A stretch of DNA of 35,179 nt from Myxococcales bacterium (lineage in GTDB: Bacteria; Myxococcota_A; Polyangia; Polyangiales; Ga0077539): assembly GCA_030652255.1 (NCBI GenBank), contig JAUSAZ010000221.1, forward strand, positions 1 through 35,179, in the 5' to 3' direction. The notes under the pieces are model-generated. The model ran no database searches. It worked only from the letters and a program-made list of their open reading frames with translations, and was not told the DNA's origin. This document shows positions 32,048 to 35,179 of the stretch, in pieces. The position numbers were made by a program, and so were the translations under genes. Positions within the stretch are counted from its first letter, which is position 1. The number at the start of each line of letters is the position of its first letter.

Positions 32048-34932
32048 CGCGGCGCGGCGCTCGTCCGCCGCGGGCTACGGCTGCTCCGCCTCGTCGCGGG
32101 GGCGCCCGCGTCCGCCCTCGGCGCCGCGGTCGGCACCGGCGTCGCGGCGGCGGGGGCAGCGGCCGCGGCGGGCGTCGGCAGCTGTAGCACCCGCCGCACC
32201 TCCACCGTCACCACGCAGGGACCCACCACGCTGCGCAGCGTCTCCTGGCGCCCGCCCTGCCAGCGCAACCAGATGCGCCCCAGCAGCTCGCGCCGGAGCG
32301 GGTCGTCCTCGTCGACCAGCATCTGGAACGGCGCGTTGGCGGCGAGGCGCACGTTGTCGAAGGTCTGCGCGCACTCCTGACCCGCGACGCAGGGGCCCAC
32401 CTCCACCGGGCCGTCGCGGGTCTGCAGCGCGAGGTGCAGCTCCGGGCCGCTGCCGTCGAGGTCCCACGGGTGGTTGCGCTGCGCGCGGGGGATGGTGACC
32501 TCCACCCGCAGCCGCACCAGCGCGTCGCCGTCGGCCCCGGCGTCCTGCGCCCCGACGCCCGCCGCGGGGCGCAGCAGCAGCACCGCCATCGCGCAGAGCG
32601 CCACGAAGAACACCCCCGCCAGCGCACCCAGCCTCCGACGTCCGCGCCGCGCGTCGACCAGCTGCCGGGTCATCTCGATGGAGCGCCGCCCGTCGTCGGC
32701 GGTCTGCGCGAGCCGGGCCTGGAGCGCCGCCGACGGGACCGGGCGGCCGAAGCTGCGCGCGAGCCCGCCCATCACCCGCTCGGTGTGCTCCACCTGGTCG
32801 GCGCCGGGGTTCCACGCGGCGAAGGCGGCGTGCAGGAGCGAGCGGGTCACCGGCCGGCGCACCCGCGGGTCGAGCGCCACCCAGAGCAGCGCGGTGCCGT
32901 GGAGTACATGGGCCCGTAATGGGTCCCACGCCCGGGCGTCGCCGTCGGGCTTCATGCTCACGTCGACGAAGCCCTCCACCGTGGCGTCGTCGCCGGGGCG
33001 GCACGGGTCCGTCGGCAGCGCGCGCAGCCCGCAGAGCAGCGCCACCTTGAGCGCCGCGAAGCCCGACGGCAGCCGCGGCAGCTCCAGCCGCAGCGCCTCC
33101 ATCGCCTCGGCCACGGAGAGCCCGGCGCCCTCGCGGTCCCGCGGGACGAGCATCCGGTCGCCGTGGAAGCGCGAGATCCACGCCGACACGTGGCCCCGGG
33201 AGAGCAGCGCCTCCAGGCTGCGCCAGTCGTCGCGGTAGGCGCGCACGAGGTCCGTGGGCGCGCTGATCGCGAGGTCGTGGTCGCCCCACTCCAGCACCAG
33301 GCCCCGGTGGCCGAGCGCCCAGAGCACCTCGTTGAGCTCGGCCTCGTCCTCCCGCGGCGGGCGCGCAAACGACGGCAGGGGAAGCTCCGGACGGTGCGTC
33401 GCGAGCCACGCCAGCAGCTCGCCGCTGCGCCACGCGCGCTTGAGCCCGTCCCACGCGCTGGCGACCTCCACGGTCACCGTCAGCGCCTGCACGCTCGCGA
33501 AGGCGTGCACGTCGCCGCGGCGGTCGAGCACCTCCAGCGCGGGCGCGCGGGTGAGGGCGTACACCCCCGTCCAGAAAGGGAGCGCGTCGTCGCGGCGCGC
33601 CGGATCTTCGTGGGCGCGGCGCAGCCCGTCGAGCCAGCGGTCGTCCCGGCGCGGGGCGGGCAGCGACTCCATCCACGCCACGAGGTCGCCGGACGCGAGC
33701 AGCGGCGGCAGCGCCTCGCGCAACGGGGCCTGGGCCAGCACCGCGCGGGCCAGGGACGACGCGTCGGTGATGGCCGCCGCGCCGAGGTAGAGCGGTTCCC
33801 CGAGGGCCCACGCCAGGCGCTTCAGGCCGCTGGGCTCGTGGCGGGCGACGAGGTCCGCCGCGCCCGCCGCGACGACCCAGCCGGCCAGCCGGAGCCAGGT
33901 GGAGAGCAGCCCGTCGCGCGCCGCCGTGGCGAGCTCGTCGAGGGACACCGAGCCGCCGCGCACCAGCGACGCGAGGGCCTCGGGGTTGGACGCCACCGCG
34001 GCGCCGAGGCGCAGCTCGCGACGGCCGAGCGCCCAGGTCTGCAGGTGCACCGCGAGCTGCGGAGAGGCGCCGCGCTCGGCGGCCTGCCGGGCCTCGCGGG
34101 AGCGGTCGATGACGGCGGGCGACGCGCCGTTGGCCCGCAGCCACTCGAGCACCGAGCCCTGGCGCAAGAGCTCGATCGCCTGCGCGGGGTGGGCGATGAG
34201 CGCGGCGGCGAGGTGGTCCATCGTGGCGGGCGCGCCGGGGAGCTGGGCGAAGGGCGACCAGGGCCGCGACTCCACCGACTGGAGCGCGAAGCCCGCGCCC
34301 GTGAGGATCTCCCGGGCCCTCGCCGGGGTGATCCCCACCTCGACGGCCGCGGCGTCGACCCGCGCGACGTCGCCCGCGTAGAGGGTGCGCTGGTCGCGGA
34401 AGAGGGTGCGCACGGCGTCGAGGAGCTCGGTGGCCTGCATCGCCTCGAGGTCGGCGAGGGCGGCGTCGAGGGCCGGGCCGCGCTGCGAGAGCCGGGTGAG
34501 CTGGTCGGCGAGCCGGCGCTGGGCGAGCTCGGCCTGGGCGCGAGCCTCGGCGTCGCGGCGGCCGACGGCGTCGATGGCGCGGCGGGCGAAGTCACATCGG
34601 GCCTGGAAGGCCTCGACCGGCGGCGGCGAGCGGAGCAGCTCGGCCGGGCGCACGTCGGGCCAGAGGGCAGCCATGAGGGGGGCGTCGCGCTGGAGGGCCG
34701 AGACGATGGCCAGCGAGGCGGCGTCCTGCGCGGCGGTGGGGGCAGCCCGCTCGGAGGCGCGGACCTTGCGGCGGGTGCCGCTGTGGGGTGGGTCGGACTC
34801 CTCGGCCTGGAGCCAGGCCGCGGTCGCATCGGAGGGAGATGAAGAAGAAGGGGAAGGGGAGGGGGCCGGGTCAGGCTCCGCGTGGCCGACCTCCAGCCAT
34901 GCGTCGCTCGGTCGATCGTTGCCCTCGGTCAC
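32044..34932 (-). CDS. single-pass membrane protein with repeated G-x-L-x-x-W-L motifs
   Basis: The product is 962 aa from a GTG start; no clear ribosome-binding site, so the start is uncertain. Residues 1-65 are Ser/Pro/Asp-rich. Residues ~100-210 are helical. Five copies of a short motif recur every 75-90 residues: RQGSVLEWLR (257), RDGLLSTWLR (339), ASGDLVAWME (413), RSGELLAWLA (502) and SRGHVSAWIS (578), suggesting a chain of helical repeats. One transmembrane helix (ALAGVFFVALCAMAVLLL) lies at ~768-790. A C-terminal ~150-residue beta-rich domain (VRLRVEVTIPRAQRNHPWDL, ELHLALQT, IWLRWQGG) with an Ala/Pro/Arg tail should lie across the membrane. The family was not recognised. It could be a signalling or scaffold protein. 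Confidence 0.8.
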   Translation of the reverse strand: MTEGNDRPSDAWLEVGHAEPDPAPSPSPSSSSPSDATAAWLQAEESDPPHSGTRRKVRASERAAPTAAQDAASLAIVSALQRDAPLMAALWPDVRPAELLRSPPPVEAFQARCDFARRAIDAVGRRDAEARAQAELAQRRLADQLTRLSQRGPALDAALADLEAMQATELLDAVRTLFRDQRTLYAGDVARVDAAAVEVGITPARAREILTGAGFALQSVESRPWSPFAQLPGAPATMDHLAAALIAHPAQAIELLRQGSVLEWLRANGASPAVIDRSREARQAAERGASPQLAVHLQTWALGRRELRLGAAVASNPEALASLVRGGSVSLDELATAARDGLLSTWLRLAGWVVAAGAADLVARHEPSGLKRLAWALGEPLYLGAAAITDASSLARAVLAQAPLREALPPLLASGDLVAWMESLPAPRRDDRWLDGLRRAHEDPARRDDALPFWTGVYALTRAPALEVLDRRGDVHAFASVQALTVTVEVASAWDGLKRAWRSGELLAWLATHRPELPLPSFARPPREDEAELNEVLWALGHRGLVLEWGDHDLAISAPTDLVRAYRDDWRSLEALLSRGHVSAWISRFHGDRMLVPRDREGAGLSVAEAMEALRLELPRLPSGFAALKVALLCGLRALPTDPCRPGDDATVEGFVDVSMKPDGDARAWDPLRAHVLHGTALLWVALDPRVRRPVTRSLLHAAFAAWNPGADQVEHTERVMGGLARSFGRPVPSAALQARLAQTADDGRRSIEMTRQLVDARRGRRRLGALAGVFFVALCAMAVLLLRPAAGVGAQDAGADGDALVRLRVEVTIPRAQRNHPWDLDGSGPELHLALQTRDGPVEVGPCVAGQECAQTFDNVRLAANAPFQMLVDEDDPLRRELLGRIWLRWQGGRQETLRSVVGPCVVTVEVRRVLQLPTPAAAAAPAAATPVPTAAPRADAGAPATRRSSRSPRRTSAAPR

Positions 34933-34983
34933 GACGCGCGAGGGTGAAGGACACCACCGCGCGTCGCAACCGCCGACGTCGTC

Positions 34984-35179
34984 TCAGCTGCCGCTGGTGG
35001 CGACCGAGAGCCCGGTCGGGCCCGCCGGGGCCGTGCCCGACCCGCCCGATCCGCCGGCGCCGCCCGCGCCGCCGCCGCCGCGGGTGCACGTCACGCCGCT
35101 CTGCGTGGGCGCGCTGCCCACGTAGTACACGCACACCGAGGGGCCGCCCGCGCCGCCCGCGCCGCCGCCGCCCGCGCCG
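34984..35179 (-). CDS. Gly-rich protein, C-terminal part (5' end outside window)
   Basis: The minus-strand frame is open from the window edge to a TGA at 34986-34984, giving 64 visible residues. They are Gly/Ala/Ser-rich (GGGGAGGAGG-type runs) around a short segment with two cysteines, VCVYYVGSAPTQSGVTC, and end in TGLSVATSGS. Gly-rich surface proteins of this kind are frequent in myxobacteria. The composition could also reflect GC-rich repeat DNA, but codon-scale G/C bias and the clean stop 51 bases before the next gene on the same strand favour a real gene. Confidence 0.55.
   Translation of the reverse strand, partial: GAGGGGAGGAGGPSVCVYYVGSAPTQSGVTCTRGGGGAGGAGGSGGSGTAPAGPTGLSVATSGS

Overview
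The window is about 35 kb of very GC-rich bacterial chromosome with almost saturated G/C third codon positions. Several traits suggest a myxobacterium (Myxococcota, perhaps Polyangiales/Sandaracinus-like): many secreted lipoproteins, thrombospondin-type calcium repeats, MopE-type metal-binding motifs, IPT/TIG domains, Gly-rich and Pro-rich low-complexity proteins, and a protease-fold/ricin-lectin lipoprotein. This placement is inferred from protein style, not from a marker gene. No rRNA, tRNA or CRISPR array was seen.

Layout. (a) 1-3207, plus strand: the 3' end of a TonB-family protein, an OmpA-family porin with TSP3 repeats, and a small secreted protein. (b) 3222-5851, minus: phosphatidylserine decarboxylase (psd) translationally coupled to a methyltransferase with a 300-residue disordered N-terminus. 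(c) 5946-7738, minus: PII protein plus type I glutamine synthetase, a nitrogen-assimilation operon. (d) 7859-12184: two large convergent surface lipoproteins, one Cys-rich/MopE-like and one with IPT/TIG domains. (e) 12254-20168, minus: a compact operon of six genes. In order of transcription these are a 1070-aa zinc-ribbon/Hsp70-like ATPase with Met/Pro-rich and helical-repeat tails, a 102-aa protein, a 134-aa protein, a vWA-like lipoprotein, a lidless Hsp70 and a Fpg/Nei DNA glycosylase without zinc ligands. It has no DnaJ, GrpE or other standard chaperone partner and is the best candidate here for an undescribed system. (f) 20292-20699: a large imperfect palindrome between thrB and that operon. 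(g) 20734-22035: homoserine kinase, and divergently an AhpD-like protein related to arsenosugar-associated peroxidase-like proteins. (h) 22048-29326, minus: plsC-addB-addA, joined by two ATGA overlaps. The AddB-like subunit seems to have lost its nuclease residues while keeping its four Fe-S cysteines. (i) 29612-30829: a trypsin-fold pseudoprotease with a C-terminal ricin-type lectin domain. (j) 30830-32047: a repeat-rich patch with 35-bp tandem repeats, a 151-bp palindromic element with perfect 32-bp terminal inverted repeats, a Uma2 pseudogene cut off by that element, and an intact divergent Uma2 gene. (k) 32044-35179, minus: a 962-aa single-pass membrane protein with repeated G-x-L-x-x-W-L motifs, and the Gly-rich C-terminus of another protein.

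Two convergent gene pairs (3207/3222 and 32026/32044) end in hairpins that contain both stop codons, suggesting compact bidirectional terminators. Functional assignments rest on motifs read by eye; no database search was possible.
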